Source of the DNA: Clostridia bacterium
Lineage (GTDB): Bacteria; Bacillota; Clostridia; Oscillospirales; CAG-272
Direction: 5' to 3'
Assembly (NCBI GenBank): GCA_017508195.1
Contig: JAFVZL010000044.1
Span: 1 to 64,000, forward strand
DNA length: 64,000 nt
Under the pieces are notes generated by a model. That model saw only the letters and a list, made by a program, of their open reading frames with translations. It ran no database searches and was not told the DNA's origin. This document shows positions 1 to 8,461 of this stretch, piece after piece (the first letter of the stretch is position 1; each line of letters opens with the position of its first letter). The position numbers and the translations under genes are program-made.

Positions 1-130
1 AAGCCCAATGTGGCTTTTTGTATCTATATCATTGAAACAGAAATCGACAAATTTCCATCGCGAAATTTGTTCGCAAATCCCAGATTTGCGGTCGAAATTT
101 ATTAATTTCGACTTTCGATTGTCGTTATAA
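1..130. repeat. Multi-hairpin intergenic repeat, copy 1
   Basis: This 130-bp unit recurs at 193-322 with one visible mismatch (position 60 against 252). It is packed with hairpins: CGCAAATC/GATTTGCG around a 3-nt loop, GTCGAAATT/AATTTCGAC around 4 nt, and ACAAATTT/AAATTTGT around 8 nt. It opens with a terminator-like AAGCC/GGCTTTTT stem. It encodes no plausible protein. A 19-nt piece of the unit (TTTCGACTTTCGATTGTCG) also occurs at 12227-12245. Confidence 0.85.
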
Positions 131-192
131 TGATTATAGAACGTCGAAAAGGCGAAAAAGCCTTTTCGCGGCTGAACCATCAGCCGAACAAA

Positions 193-322
193 AAGCCCAA
201 TGTGGCTTTTTGTATCTATATCATTGAAACAGAAATCGACAAATTTCCATCACGAAATTTGTTCGCAAATCCCAGATTTGCGGTCGAAATTTATTAATTT
301 CGACTTTCGATTGTCGTTATAA
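193..322. repeat. Multi-hairpin intergenic repeat, copy 2
   Basis: This is the second copy of the unit at 1-130, offset by 192 bp. The 62 bp between the copies hold two more hairpins: CGAAAAGGC/GCCTTTTCG at about 144-167 and CGGCTGA/TCAGCCG at about 169-185. The region from 323 to the ABC gene end at 427 shows nothing else recognisable. Confidence 0.85.
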
Positions 323-426
323 CGCGTGCGGGTGTTTCATTACTGTCTGATTATCTGTTTTGCTATATTTGACACACTTTCCGCTTCTTTTTGGACTTTT
401 TCGGTTTTACTGATGTGACAGCCCCA

Positions 427-2337
427 TTATTCGAGCTCAAAGGCTCCTGTATAAAGGCTGTAATACTGCCCCTTCTCGGCGATAAGCTCATCGTGACTTC
501 CGCGCTCGATGATCTCACCGTGGTCGAGCACCATTATTACGTCAGAGTTCTTGACTGTCGAGAGCCTGTGCGCTATGACGAATACGGTTCTTCCCCGCAT
601 CAGGCTGTCCATACCGCGCGCAACGATCGCCTCCGTTCTGGTGTCGATCGACGAGGTAGCCTCGTCAAGTATCATAACGGGGGGATCGGCAACCGCTGCG
701 CGTGCAATTGCTATGAGCTGCCGCTGACCCTGCGAGAGGTTGGCACCGTTGCCCGTGATCTCGGTAGCATAGCCCTCGGGCATCCTCGTGATGAAGTCAT
801 CCGCACCTACGAGCTTTGCAGCACTGATACATTCTTCATCGGTTGCATCGAGCTTACCGTATCTGATATTCTCCATTACAGTACCCGTAAAGAGATTTGT
901 ATCCTGGAGAACGATGCCGAGAGAGCGTCTGAGCGCCGACTTGGATATCTTGTTGATATTTATGCCGTCGTATCGGATCTTACCGTCTGCGATGTCGTAA
1001 AAACGGTTGATAAGATTGGTTATCGTTGTCTTACCCGCGCCCGTCGCACCGACAAACGCGACCTTCTGACCCGGCTCGGCATAGAGAGTTATATTGCGGA
1101 GCACGGGCTTTCCCGGCTCATACTCGAAATCAACGTCAAACATTCTTACGTCACCGCGAAGAAGCTCGTAGGTAACAGTTCCGTCTGAGTGCGGATGCTT
1201 CCACGCCCAGATTCCGGTCCTCTCATCTGTTTCGGTAAGGTTTCCGTCATCATCCTTAGTCACGTTGACGAGTGTAACGTAGCCCGCATCCTCTTCCTCG
1301 GGCTCATCGAGAAGCTCAAATATCCTCGAGGCACCGGCAAGACCCATTACAACCGCGTTTATCTGGTGAGATACCTGGTTGACGTTACCGGTAAACTGCT
1401 TGGTCATGTTGAGGAATGGTACGGCAACCGCAACGGTGAGTGCAAGACCGGAGAATGATACATTCCCCTCGGGAACGGTAAGGCAAAGAATACCGCCCGC
1501 GATGGCAACGATAACGTAGAGTATATTTCCTATATTATTAAGAACGGGTCCCAGGGTGTTCGCGTACTTGTTCGCGCGCTCCGCCTCGCGGAAGAGCTCG
1601 TCGTTGACTCTGTCAAAGCCCTCTATGCACTCTTTTTCGTGACAAAATACCTTAATGACCTTCTGTCCGTTTATCATCTCCTCGATATATCCCTCGGCAC
1701 GTCCGATTGCAAACTGCTGCTTCACGAAGTGACGCGCAGAGCCTCCGCCGATCTTTCCTGTCACGAAGAGCATTATAACAACGCCAACGAGAACAACGAG
1801 AGTCATCCATAGCGAGAAGTAAAGCATCACAAAAACAAGCGAAACGACAACAATACCTGACATTATTAGCTGAGGAAGGCTCTGAGAAACGAGCTGACGC
1901 AGCGTGTCAATATCGTTGGTATAATGGCTCATTATATCGCCGTGGTTATGTGTGTCGAAGTATTTAACGGGCAGACGCTCCATTTTCTTGAACATCTTGT
2001 CGCGCAGCTTCTTTAGTACTCCCTGGGTAATAACTGCCATCAGCTGATTCCAGAGAAATCCAGCCGTCAGCGATACCGCATACAGAGAGAGGAGTATGAT
2101 AATAAAGAATGATACGTCGGAGGCTATCGCATCATAGGCTAGTCCGCCGTCTAGAGCATCGGTAATAAGCTGTATAACGTTCTGCATGAAGATAGACGGA
2201 AGGGTCGATATGATCGCAGAAAATGCAATACAGCCAAGGGTCACGGGAAGAAGTACGGGATAGAACGAAAAGACTGTCTTTATAAGGCGCTTCATCGTTC
2301 CTTTTTTTGCTTTAGCCTTCATCTTCTGACTACTCAT
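427..2337 (-). CDS. ABC exporter half-transporter, catalytically competent subunit
   Basis: This 636-aa protein is a fused membrane and ATPase half-transporter. Five to six membrane segments fill roughly residues 20-330, followed by an ATP-binding domain. The Walker A motif is GATGAGKTT with Lys436, and Walker B is MILDEATSS with the catalytic Glu559. The signature loop is LSQGQ rather than LSGGQ. An extra charged linker of about 30 residues joins the two domains. The gene overlaps the upstream partner by 8 bp. In heterodimeric exporters of the BmrCD/LmrCD/TM287-288 type, one subunit carries intact Walker motifs with a degenerate signature, and this protein fits that role. It probably exports drugs or lipophilic compounds. 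The substrate cannot be read from the sequence. Confidence 0.93.
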   Translation of the reverse strand: MSSQKMKAKAKKGTMKRLIKTVFSFYPVLLPVTLGCIAFSAIISTLPSIFMQNVIQLITDALDGGLAYDAIASDVSFFIIILLSLYAVSLTAGFLWNQLMAVITQGVLKKLRDKMFKKMERLPVKYFDTHNHGDIMSHYTNDIDTLRQLVSQSLPQLIMSGIVVVSLVFVMLYFSLWMTLVVLVGVVIMLFVTGKIGGGSARHFVKQQFAIGRAEGYIEEMINGQKVIKVFCHEKECIEGFDRVNDELFREAERANKYANTLGPVLNNIGNILYVIVAIAGGILCLTVPEGNVSFSGLALTVAVAVPFLNMTKQFTGNVNQVSHQINAVVMGLAGASRIFELLDEPEEEDAGYVTLVNVTKDDDGNLTETDERTGIWAWKHPHSDGTVTYELLRGDVRMFDVDFEYEPGKPVLRNITLYAEPGQKVAFVGATGAGKTTITNLINRFYDIADGKIRYDGININKISKSALRRSLGIVLQDTNLFTGTVMENIRYGKLDATDEECISAAKLVGADDFITRMPEGYATEITGNGANLSQGQRQLIAIARAAVADPPVMILDEATSSIDTRTEAIVARGMDSLMRGRTVFVIAHRLSTVKNSDVIMVLDHGEIIERGSHDELIAEKGQYYSLYTGAFELE

Positions 2338-4090
2338 TTCCCTTCACCTCCTCGGTTCCCGCCTTATTCTGCGAGGTGTAGATATCACGGTAGATCTCGG
2401 ATGTATGAAGAAGCTCTGAATGAGCTCCGACCGCACTGATACGGCCCGACTCCAGGACTATGATCCTGTCTGCATCCTCGACAGAGGAAATTCTCTGCGC
2501 GATGATTATCTTGGTCGTATCGGGAATATATTCGCGCATCGCTGCTCTGATACGGGCATCGGTGCGTGTGTCGACGGCACTGGTGGAGTCGTCGAGAATA
2601 AGTATCTTCGGCCTTTTAAGCAGAGCTCTTGCTATACAGAGCCTCTGCTTCTGCCCTCCCGAGACATTTGCACCGCCCTGCTCGATGTATGTGTTATATC
2701 CCTCGGGGAAGGATTCTATAAACTCATCCGCCGCGGCAAGCCTTGCTGCCTCGCGAAGCTCCTCATCTGTGGCATCCTTATTACCCCAGCGAAGATTCTC
2801 AGCTATCGTTCCCGAGAACAGAAGATTCTTCTGAAGCACTACGGCAACGCTGTTTCTAAGCGTTTCGAGATCATACTCCCTCACGTCGATGCCTCCCACC
2901 TTGACCGAGCCCTCTGTTACGTCATAAAGACGCGAGATCAGCTGAATAAGTGTGGTTTTCGATGCACCTGTTCCGCTTATTATACCGATGGTTTCACCGC
3001 TTTTTATATGAAGGTCGATATCCGAGAGAACGTATCTCTCCGCGTTTTCGGAATACTTGAAGAATACTCCGTCAAAGTCAACAGAGCCGTCCTTGACCTC
3101 GGTTATTGCGTTCTCGGGGCTTGTGATCGCGGGAGTCTCGTTAATGACCTCAGCAATTCTTCTGCCCGACTCTGCCGACATCGTGAGCATTACGAATATC
3201 ATCGAGAGCATCATAAGGCTGGAGAGTATCATAAAGCCGTACGTCAGAAGTGCCGAGAGGTGTCCGACGTTAAGACTCTCGCCGCCGCCCGATACTATCA
3301 TATAAGAGCCGAAGGAGAGAACGAATACCATGACGATATTCAGACAAAGCTGCATCGCAGGGTTCTGTATCGCAAGAATCCTCTCTGCGCGCGTAAAGTC
3401 GCGACAGACCTCCTCCGATGCCCTGCCGAACTTCTCCTCTTCAAAATTCTCTCTTACGAATGACTTCACGACACGGATGCCCTTAATATTCTCCTGCACC
3501 GATGAATTCATTTTATCGTACTTTTTGAACACCTTTCTGAATAAGGGCATCGCCTTCCAGATAACAAATGCCAGCACGAAAAGCAGTATCGGCACTACTA
3601 CCACGAATATCCACGCCATGGGCCCGCCCATAACGAAAGCCATAACGATAGCAAAAATGAACATGAAGGGGGATCTCACCGCAGTGCGGATTATCATCAT
3701 GTACGCATGCTGAACGTTTGAGACGTCGGTAGTCAGCCTCGTTACGAGAGACGAGGTCGAGAAGCGGTCGATGTTATAGAACGAGAAGCGCTGAGTCGCA
3801 ACGAACATATCGCGTCTTAAGTTCTTGGCAAAGCCGCAGGAGGCTGTCGAGCAGGTCAGACCCGCAAGTGAGCCGAAGGTGAGCGAGAGAACGGCAAGTC
3901 CGGCAACGATTCCGCCGTATACGAGTATATCCTCTATTCTCATTCCGTCCTCGCGCTGGAGCCTGTTGACAAGCTCGGCTATAACCATAGGAATGATACA
4001 CTCGATGATAACCTCGATAAATACGAGGATAGGCGTTAATATTGACGGAAGCTTATACTCTCTTATGCTCTTGAAAAGAGTTTTAAGCAT
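2330..4090 (-). CDS. ABC exporter half-transporter, degenerate-site subunit
   Basis: This 586-aa protein is the partner of the following gene. I start it at 4090 (MLKTLFKSIREYKL) because GGAAAGGAA lies just upstream; an in-frame ATG at 4132 would lie in the leader hairpin. It has an N-terminal membrane domain and a C-terminal ATPase. Walker A reads GTGASKTT with Lys378, so Ser replaces the glycine before Lys. Walker B ends in Asp501 (LDDSTS) instead of Glu, while the signature VSGGQ is intact. This is the complementary pattern expected of a heterodimer: its signature completes the working site of the 636-aa subunit, and its own site is non-catalytic. Confidence 0.92.
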   Translation of the reverse strand: MLKTLFKSIREYKLPSILTPILVFIEVIIECIIPMVIAELVNRLQREDGMRIEDILVYGGIVAGLAVLSLTFGSLAGLTCSTASCGFAKNLRRDMFVATQRFSFYNIDRFSTSSLVTRLTTDVSNVQHAYMMIIRTAVRSPFMFIFAIVMAFVMGGPMAWIFVVVVPILLFVLAFVIWKAMPLFRKVFKKYDKMNSSVQENIKGIRVVKSFVRENFEEEKFGRASEEVCRDFTRAERILAIQNPAMQLCLNIVMVFVLSFGSYMIVSGGGESLNVGHLSALLTYGFMILSSLMMLSMIFVMLTMSAESGRRIAEVINETPAITSPENAITEVKDGSVDFDGVFFKYSENAERYVLSDIDLHIKSGETIGIISGTGASKTTLIQLISRLYDVTEGSVKVGGIDVREYDLETLRNSVAVVLQKNLLFSGTIAENLRWGNKDATDEELREAARLAAADEFIESFPEGYNTYIEQGGANVSGGQKQRLCIARALLKRPKILILDDSTSAVDTRTDARIRAAMREYIPDTTKIIIAQRISSVEDADRIIVLESGRISAVGAHSELLHTSEIYRDIYTSQNKAGTEEVKGNE

Positions 4091-4126
4091 TGAGTTCCTT
4101 TCCCGGGAATAAAAAACATCCCGAAC

Positions 4127-4145
4127 TCTCACCCAAAGGGTGAGA
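4127..4145 (-). promoter_or_regulatory. Palindrome in the ABC transporter leader
   Basis: TCTCACCC-AAA-GGGTGAGA is a perfect 8-bp inverted repeat about 10 to 28 bp downstream of the expected transcription start and about 37 bp before the start codon. It could be a repressor operator or an RNA hairpin that controls expression. No regulator gene is adjacent. Confidence 0.6.
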
Positions 4146-4161
4146 TACTTTAACAGAAAGT

Positions 4162-4190
4162 ATTATACACCAAAGCCGACTTATTGTCAA
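4162..4190 (-). promoter_or_regulatory. Promoter for the ABC exporter operon
   Basis: On the minus strand, TTGACA (4185-4190) and TATAAT (4162-4167) are separated by 17 bp, a consensus SigA promoter. Confidence 0.85.
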
Positions 4191-4346
4191 TGAACTATGT
4201 TTTAAAAATAAACGCCAAATATTATATTTAAATTGAACCCGTACGCCATCTTAATGCACAAATACGAGTACACCTGAATATAATAAATATGGGGCGGAGC
4301 GCTTCGCTTTTGTTCTCCCAAGGTGGCTAAACTTTCAAAATAGGTA

Positions 4347-4375
4347 TTGACAACATCGTTTTTTTATGCTATAAT
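4347..4375 (+). promoter_or_regulatory. Promoter for leader peptide and CNNM transporter
   Basis: TTGACA (4347-4352) and TATAAT (4370-4375) lie 17 bp apart. Transcription would start near 4382, giving a leader of about 270 nt before the transporter gene. The 4200-4346 stretch holds nothing else I can identify. Confidence 0.88.
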
Positions 4376-4388
4376 GCTTTTCGTATGA

Positions 4389-4410
4389 CGTTCGGGAACC
4401 TTTCCCGACG
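4389..4410 (+). promoter_or_regulatory. Hairpin at the 5' end of the CNNM leader
   Basis: TCGGGAA (4392-4398) pairs with TTCCCGA (4402-4408) at the very start of the transcript. The same sequence recurs in the hairpin TTTCCCG/CGGGAAA at 4612-4631, just before the transporter start. The two hairpins could therefore exchange partners. Confidence 0.55.
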
Positions 4411-4429
4411 CAATTTTACGGAGGAAAAA

Positions 4430-4489
4430 ATGGACGACGACGCGGACGCGGACAATTGTCACTGTACCGTTTATAATGCTTTATATTGA
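4430..4489 (+). CDS. Putative acidic leader peptide upstream of CNNM transporter
   Basis: A 19-codon reading frame encodes MDDDADADNCHCTVYNALY. It has a textbook GGAGG (4420-4424) five bases before the ATG and sits about 50 nt after the predicted transcription start. Its TGA stop overlaps the first base of the 5' arm of an intrinsic terminator. Such an arrangement is typical of leader-peptide attenuators. Five Asp residues within positions 2-8 resemble N-terminal acidic runs known to destabilise translating ribosomes when Mg2+ is low, the mechanism described for the enterobacterial MgtL leader. The Cys-His-Cys segment is an alternative sensing element. Translation and function are inferred, not shown. 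Confidence 0.6.
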   Translation: MDDDADADNCHCTVYNALY

Positions 4490-4529
4490 GGCTTAGCCAC
4501 ACTTTTCGGGTATGGCTATGCCTTTTTTT
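4489..4529 (+). terminator. Intrinsic terminator (attenuator) inside the CNNM leader
   Basis: AGGC and TAGCCA (4489-4499) pair with TGGCTA and GCCT (4513-4523), followed by seven T residues. The 5' arm begins on the last base of the leader-peptide stop codon, so a ribosome finishing the peptide would cover it and prevent termination. A ribosome lost early would let it form. Confidence 0.75.
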
Positions 4530-4652
4530 GCTTGTTTTCGTCAATTTGATGCTTCGGACGCAATTCTTCCCTGACGGGTAAGAAAATTTTCCAAAAAAGA
4601 AAGGCTTTAAATTTCCCGAGAAAGCGGGAAAAACAAGAAACAAAAAACAATC

Positions 4653-5942
4653 ATGGAAATTATGCTATTCATCGTAGTCTTCTGCGTGGTTATGTCTGCG
4701 TACTTCTCGGCGACCGAGACCGCACTCTCTACCTTCAACAGAATCAGGATGAAGGGTTATGCCGAAAAGGGCAACAAGAGGGCGGAGCTCGTTCTCAAGC
4801 TTGCCGACAATTACGACTCTATGATATCTACCGTCCTTATCGGAAATAACATCGTTAATATTCTCTCGTCCTCCCTATCTACGGTGCTTTTCGGTTTGAT
4901 CATACTTGATCAGGGCTTATCCACTACGGTATCAACAATAGTGATGACTCTCGCTGTACTCACCTTTGGTGAAATCGTGCCTAAGACTCTGGCAAAGCAG
5001 TTCCCCGAAAAATTTGCAATGTTCTCCGCCCCCATTATTTACGCGCTGACCTTCATTCTCTGGCCTGTAAGCATTATCTTCCGCGGTCTTCAGAAGCTTC
5101 TCTCGAAGTTATTCAAGAACGAGGACGATAAGGGTATGACCGAGGAGGAGCTTATCTCTATAATCGAGGAAGCCGAGGAGGACGGCGGTATCAACGAGGA
5201 TGAGGGCTCGCTCATCAAGAGCGCCATCGAGTTCAACGAGCTCGAGGTCAGCGAGATATTCACTCCCCGTATCGATATCACGGCAGTTCCCTCTACCGTT
5301 ACCAAGGAGGAGCTCGCCGAAGTGTTCTCGGAGTCAGGCTTCTCGCGTATTCCTATTTACGAGGGTGACCTCGACAATATTACCGGTATTGTTTATTACA
5401 AGGATTTCTTTACCCTTGCTTATAATACCGAGCTTGAAATATCCTCGATCGTCAAGCCCGTTATGTACGTTACCAAAACTCAGAAGATCTCCGATCTTTT
5501 ACGCGATCTTCAGGAAAAGAAGCACCATCTCGCAGTCGTCTCCGATGAGTACGGCTCCACTGCGGGTCTCGTAACGCTCGAGGATATAATCGAGGAGATC
5601 GTCGGTGAGATCTGGGATGAGCACGATGAGGTCGTGCTCGATATAGAAAAGATCTCCGAAAATGAGTACATAGTATCGGGTAAGGCAAGCATCGAAAAGC
5701 TCTACGACGAGTTCGATATCGACCCCGAGACCGAGGGCGACGAGACCGATGCTATGACCGTTACGGGTTGGGCTATGGACGTTCTCGGCAAGGTTCCCGA
5801 CGAGGGAGACAGCTTCGAGACTCTCGGTCTGTCCGTCAAGGTCCTCAAAATGGAGGGCAGACGTATCGAGAAGCTCCACATTGTTGACAATCGCGAGAGC
5901 GATAGTGATGCTGCTACCGAGGAAAAGCCCGAGGATAATTAA
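4653..5942 (+). CDS. CNNM/CorC (HlyC/CorC) family transporter with CBS domains
   Basis: This 429-aa membrane protein has an N-terminal DUF21 (CNNM) domain with about four membrane segments and the family motif FSATETALSTF near residues 13-25. A CBS pair follows (about 200-330, with FSRIPIYEGD and LAVVSDEYG), then a C-terminal transporter-associated domain (about 340-415). Members of this family in Bacillota export or balance Mg2+ (MpfA-like) and are sometimes mislabelled hemolysins. No Shine-Dalgarno motif is visible within 20 nt of the ATG at 4653. A hairpin (4612-4631) precedes the start, which adds to the impression of leader control. An internal ATG at 4662 is a possible alternative start. 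Confidence 0.9.
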   Translation: MEIMLFIVVFCVVMSAYFSATETALSTFNRIRMKGYAEKGNKRAELVLKLADNYDSMISTVLIGNNIVNILSSSLSTVLFGLIILDQGLSTTVSTIVMTLAVLTFGEIVPKTLAKQFPEKFAMFSAPIIYALTFILWPVSIIFRGLQKLLSKLFKNEDDKGMTEEELISIIEEAEEDGGINEDEGSLIKSAIEFNELEVSEIFTPRIDITAVPSTVTKEELAEVFSESGFSRIPIYEGDLDNITGIVYYKDFFTLAYNTELEISSIVKPVMYVTKTQKISDLLRDLQEKKHHLAVVSDEYGSTAGLVTLEDIIEEIVGEIWDEHDEVVLDIEKISENEYIVSGKASIEKLYDEFDIDPETEGDETDAMTVTGWAMDVLGKVPDEGDSFETLGLSVKVLKMEGRRIEKLHIVDNRESDSDAATEEKPEDN

Positions 5943-5960
5943 ACGGATCAATAAAAACAA

Positions 5961-5995
5961 GGACTGTCAAAGGATACTTTGGCAGCCCTTTTTCT
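5961..5995 (+). terminator. Terminator after the CNNM gene
   Basis: GGACTGTCAAAG pairs with CTTTGGCAGCCC around GATA with one mismatch and one wobble, followed by a T-run. Confidence 0.8.
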
Positions 5996-6055
5996 ATGGG
6001 AGCGAGTCCGGCGAGGCCATATGCCGACTCCCTCTTAACGAAAGAAAGGATATAT

Positions 6056-6784
6056 ATGAACACTGTACTGCTGTGTGCCCTCGGAGTAGGCGGAGCAACG
6101 GTAATAGGATCGCTGATCGGCTTCCTTTTCCGCACTGCGCTCGAGCGGCACACGGGTAAAATTTTATCTCTTGCGGCAGGTATAATGCTATGTGCCGCAG
6201 TCACTAATCTTATCGCACCGTCGGTCGAGGGGGCGGATGCCATCGGCATAACTCTCGCGGCGCTCGGAATATTTGTCGGTGCTGTCACGCTCTACTGCTC
6301 CGAGCGAGTACTGCCTTCCGTATCCTACACCGAAGGAAATACAAGGTCGGCAATACTCTTTGCCATAGCAATGGCGATACACAACCTACCGGAGGGCATG
6401 GCGGCAGGACTCGGCTTCGGTACGGGTGACATCTCGGATGCCATTGCCGTGGCAGTCGGTATCGCCTTGCACAACATACCCGAGGGGATGATTGCGATAT
6501 TCCCGATGCTATCGGCAGGTATCAAGCCGCTGCGTGCATTTCTCTTTGCGCTCTCGGGAGGTGTCGCAGAGGTGATCGGAACCTTTCTCGGACACTTCTC
6601 AGCAGGTCTTGCAAAGCCGATACTTCCGTTTGCACTCGCCTTTGCAGGCGGGACGATGCTCTACGTCGTATTTGCCGAGATGGTACCCGACAGTCAGCCC
6701 AGCGGAAGGAGGCGTGTCGCATTTCTCGTCATTTTCGGCTATCTTCTCATGCTTTCCGCTAACGCGCTAATATCCTCGCCTTAA
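6056..6784 (+). CDS. ZIP family metal transporter
   Basis: This 242-aa integral membrane protein has the paired ZIP signatures HNLPEGMAAG and HNIPEGMIAI, whose His and Glu residues form the metal path. ZIP proteins import Zn2+ or other divalent cations; this one resembles the bacterial ZupT/GufA branch. I start it at 6056, where AAAGGA lies 5 bp upstream. A longer frame from 5996 would begin inside the preceding terminator. It converges with the flippase gene, only 2 bp apart. Specificity among Zn, Fe and Mn is not readable. Confidence 0.9.
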   Translation: MNTVLLCALGVGGATVIGSLIGFLFRTALERHTGKILSLAAGIMLCAAVTNLIAPSVEGADAIGITLAALGIFVGAVTLYCSERVLPSVSYTEGNTRSAILFAIAMAIHNLPEGMAAGLGFGTGDISDAIAVAVGIALHNIPEGMIAIFPMLSAGIKPLRAFLFALSGGVAEVIGTFLGHFSAGLAKPILPFALAFAGGTMLYVVFAEMVPDSQPSGRRRVAFLVIFGYLLMLSANALISSP

Positions 6785-6786
6785 GC

Positions 6787-8307
6787 TTATTTAAGTACTG
6801 TCTTACCTCTTTTTCCGACTACCCTGCCCAAAAGATGAAAGAGCGGTATTTGTACCGCGAAATGGGCGCATACCGCAAATACGATCTTTAAGAAAAGAGC
6901 GAACGGAACGAGATGAAGCGTATCGGCAAAAAGACGCTCAACAAGAAGAGATGCAAGAGCGGCGGATACGAGCGAAACGAAAATTACACGAGGATACCCT
7001 ACACTCAGCCTTATACGCTTTCTAAGCCTTATATAAGATAAAAGGAAGTTAAAAAGCTCCATCACGATAATGACTACGGCATAGCCCTCTATGCCAAGGA
7101 TGGGAATCAGGATAAAGACGAGCAGGACCGAAAGAGCCGAGTCAATGATATTGACCCACATCGAGTAGACCTGCTCGCCGATGCCCTTCAGCATGGAATC
7201 CACCACATGGTCGATATACATTATCGGCACTATCGGTGCCAGCATTGCAATAAAGCTTCCTGCACGGTATGAACCGTATATTATATAACCAAGATCCTCG
7301 GAGAAAAGAAACAGGATCACGGCTGATAGAATAGCATAGCTCAGAGTCTTGGATATAGCCTCGGATGCTATTCTGGACATTCTTTCCTTGTCCCCGCGAG
7401 CCTCGGATTCAGCAAACTCGGGTAGCAAGAGCCCCGCGAACGAGGAAAGAGGTGCCATAGGGTAGGTTACCATAGGCAGTGCCATGCCGTGCATCTCGCC
7501 AAAAGATGAAAGCGCCTCTGACATCGGCACACCGCGCTCCTCGAGCCGCTTAGGTATAAGATTATGCTCAACGGATAAAAGACCCGAGCGTATGTACGCC
7601 GATGCGGCAAGGGGCAGCGCCATTTCGAAGACGGGCGCGATATCCGTTCCGCTTCTGTTTTTACCCGCTCCTCTCCTCTCTACCATAAATAAGATAAGCG
7701 CAAGAAGAAACGTAACAAGCTCGCTTAAGGATATTCCTATACAAAGTCCTCTTACCGCTGCCTCCACCCCTTCTGTTGCGCTGCTTAAAAGAATGAGCAC
7801 GGTTACGACTATGCGAAACGCTTGTGCCGCAATACCTATTACCGAATTTCTTATTATTCTCCTGCGTGCGACGAAATATCCCGATATTACACCGACGAGT
7901 GCCGAGGGGATAAGCGAAAGAGAGAGTATCTGTAACGGCATTACCGCCCTCACGTCGCCTATACAGACTGTGGCAAAGAAGCCCGAAAGCCCTGCTAAGA
8001 CAAGCGTCGCAACAAGGGAAAAGCCGATAGCATAGGCGGTCGCACCGCGCAGAGTTCTTCCGATGTCGGTCTCGCTACCCTCGCCGATATGTCTTGCGAC
8101 CAGACGCGTTACGGTAAGATTTATTCCGGAGGTGGCAAAGGTAAGTGCAAAGCCGTACACGCTCATTATCAGCGTGTTAAGTCCGACCCCCTCCGCCCCG
8201 ACCTTGTGTGATATGTATGCTCCAAAAGCAAGAGCTACCGTGCGAAGCGCTACGCCAACGGCGCTCATAAGAATACCGTTAAAGTAAAATCTTTTTCTTT
8301 TATTCAT
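6787..8307 (-). CDS. SpoVB-like polysaccharide/lipid II flippase family protein
   Basis: This 506-aa protein has about 12-14 hydrophobic segments and the MVF/MATE-like fold of the polysaccharide biosynthesis and SpoVB/MurJ group. The N-terminus (FNGILMSAVGVALRTVALAF) and the GAEGVGLNTLIMSVYGF region are typical of stage V sporulation protein B. SpoVB-type proteins act in spore cortex or wall precursor export, which agrees with spoIIE elsewhere in the window. AAGGAGAAGGGC precedes the ATG. Assignment to SpoVB rather than another flippase of the superfamily is an inference. Confidence 0.82.
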   Translation of the reverse strand: MNKRKRFYFNGILMSAVGVALRTVALAFGAYISHKVGAEGVGLNTLIMSVYGFALTFATSGINLTVTRLVARHIGEGSETDIGRTLRGATAYAIGFSLVATLVLAGLSGFFATVCIGDVRAVMPLQILSLSLIPSALVGVISGYFVARRRIIRNSVIGIAAQAFRIVVTVLILLSSATEGVEAAVRGLCIGISLSELVTFLLALILFMVERRGAGKNRSGTDIAPVFEMALPLAASAYIRSGLLSVEHNLIPKRLEERGVPMSEALSSFGEMHGMALPMVTYPMAPLSSFAGLLLPEFAESEARGDKERMSRIASEAISKTLSYAILSAVILFLFSEDLGYIIYGSYRAGSFIAMLAPIVPIMYIDHVVDSMLKGIGEQVYSMWVNIIDSALSVLLVFILIPILGIEGYAVVIIVMELFNFLLSYIRLRKRIRLSVGYPRVIFVSLVSAALASLLVERLFADTLHLVPFALFLKIVFAVCAHFAVQIPLFHLLGRVVGKRGKTVLK

Positions 8308-8394
8308 GCCCTTCTCCTTGACACGCGTGTTTTACTTTACGTGCGTGCGATATAATTAAGAATATGAAGAAGAACTCGGATATATTTTACTGCT

Positions 8395-8427
8395 AAAGAA
8401 AAAGCGACCCCGGAAAAACCGGGGTCG
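8395..8427 (-). terminator. Terminator after the LRR lipoprotein gene
   Basis: GCGACCCCGG/CCGGGGTCGC is a perfect 10-bp stem. On the minus strand it is followed by TTTTTCTTT, so it ends the transcript of the lipoprotein gene that stops at 8462. Confidence 0.9.
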
Positions 8428-8461
8428 CGATGTTATTATTCACTATTCTACAAAAGATATA

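Noticed and set aside
391-1458. Plus-strand open frames over the ABC transporter gene
   Set aside because: They are antisense shadows of the exporter subunit and lack binding sites and family motifs.
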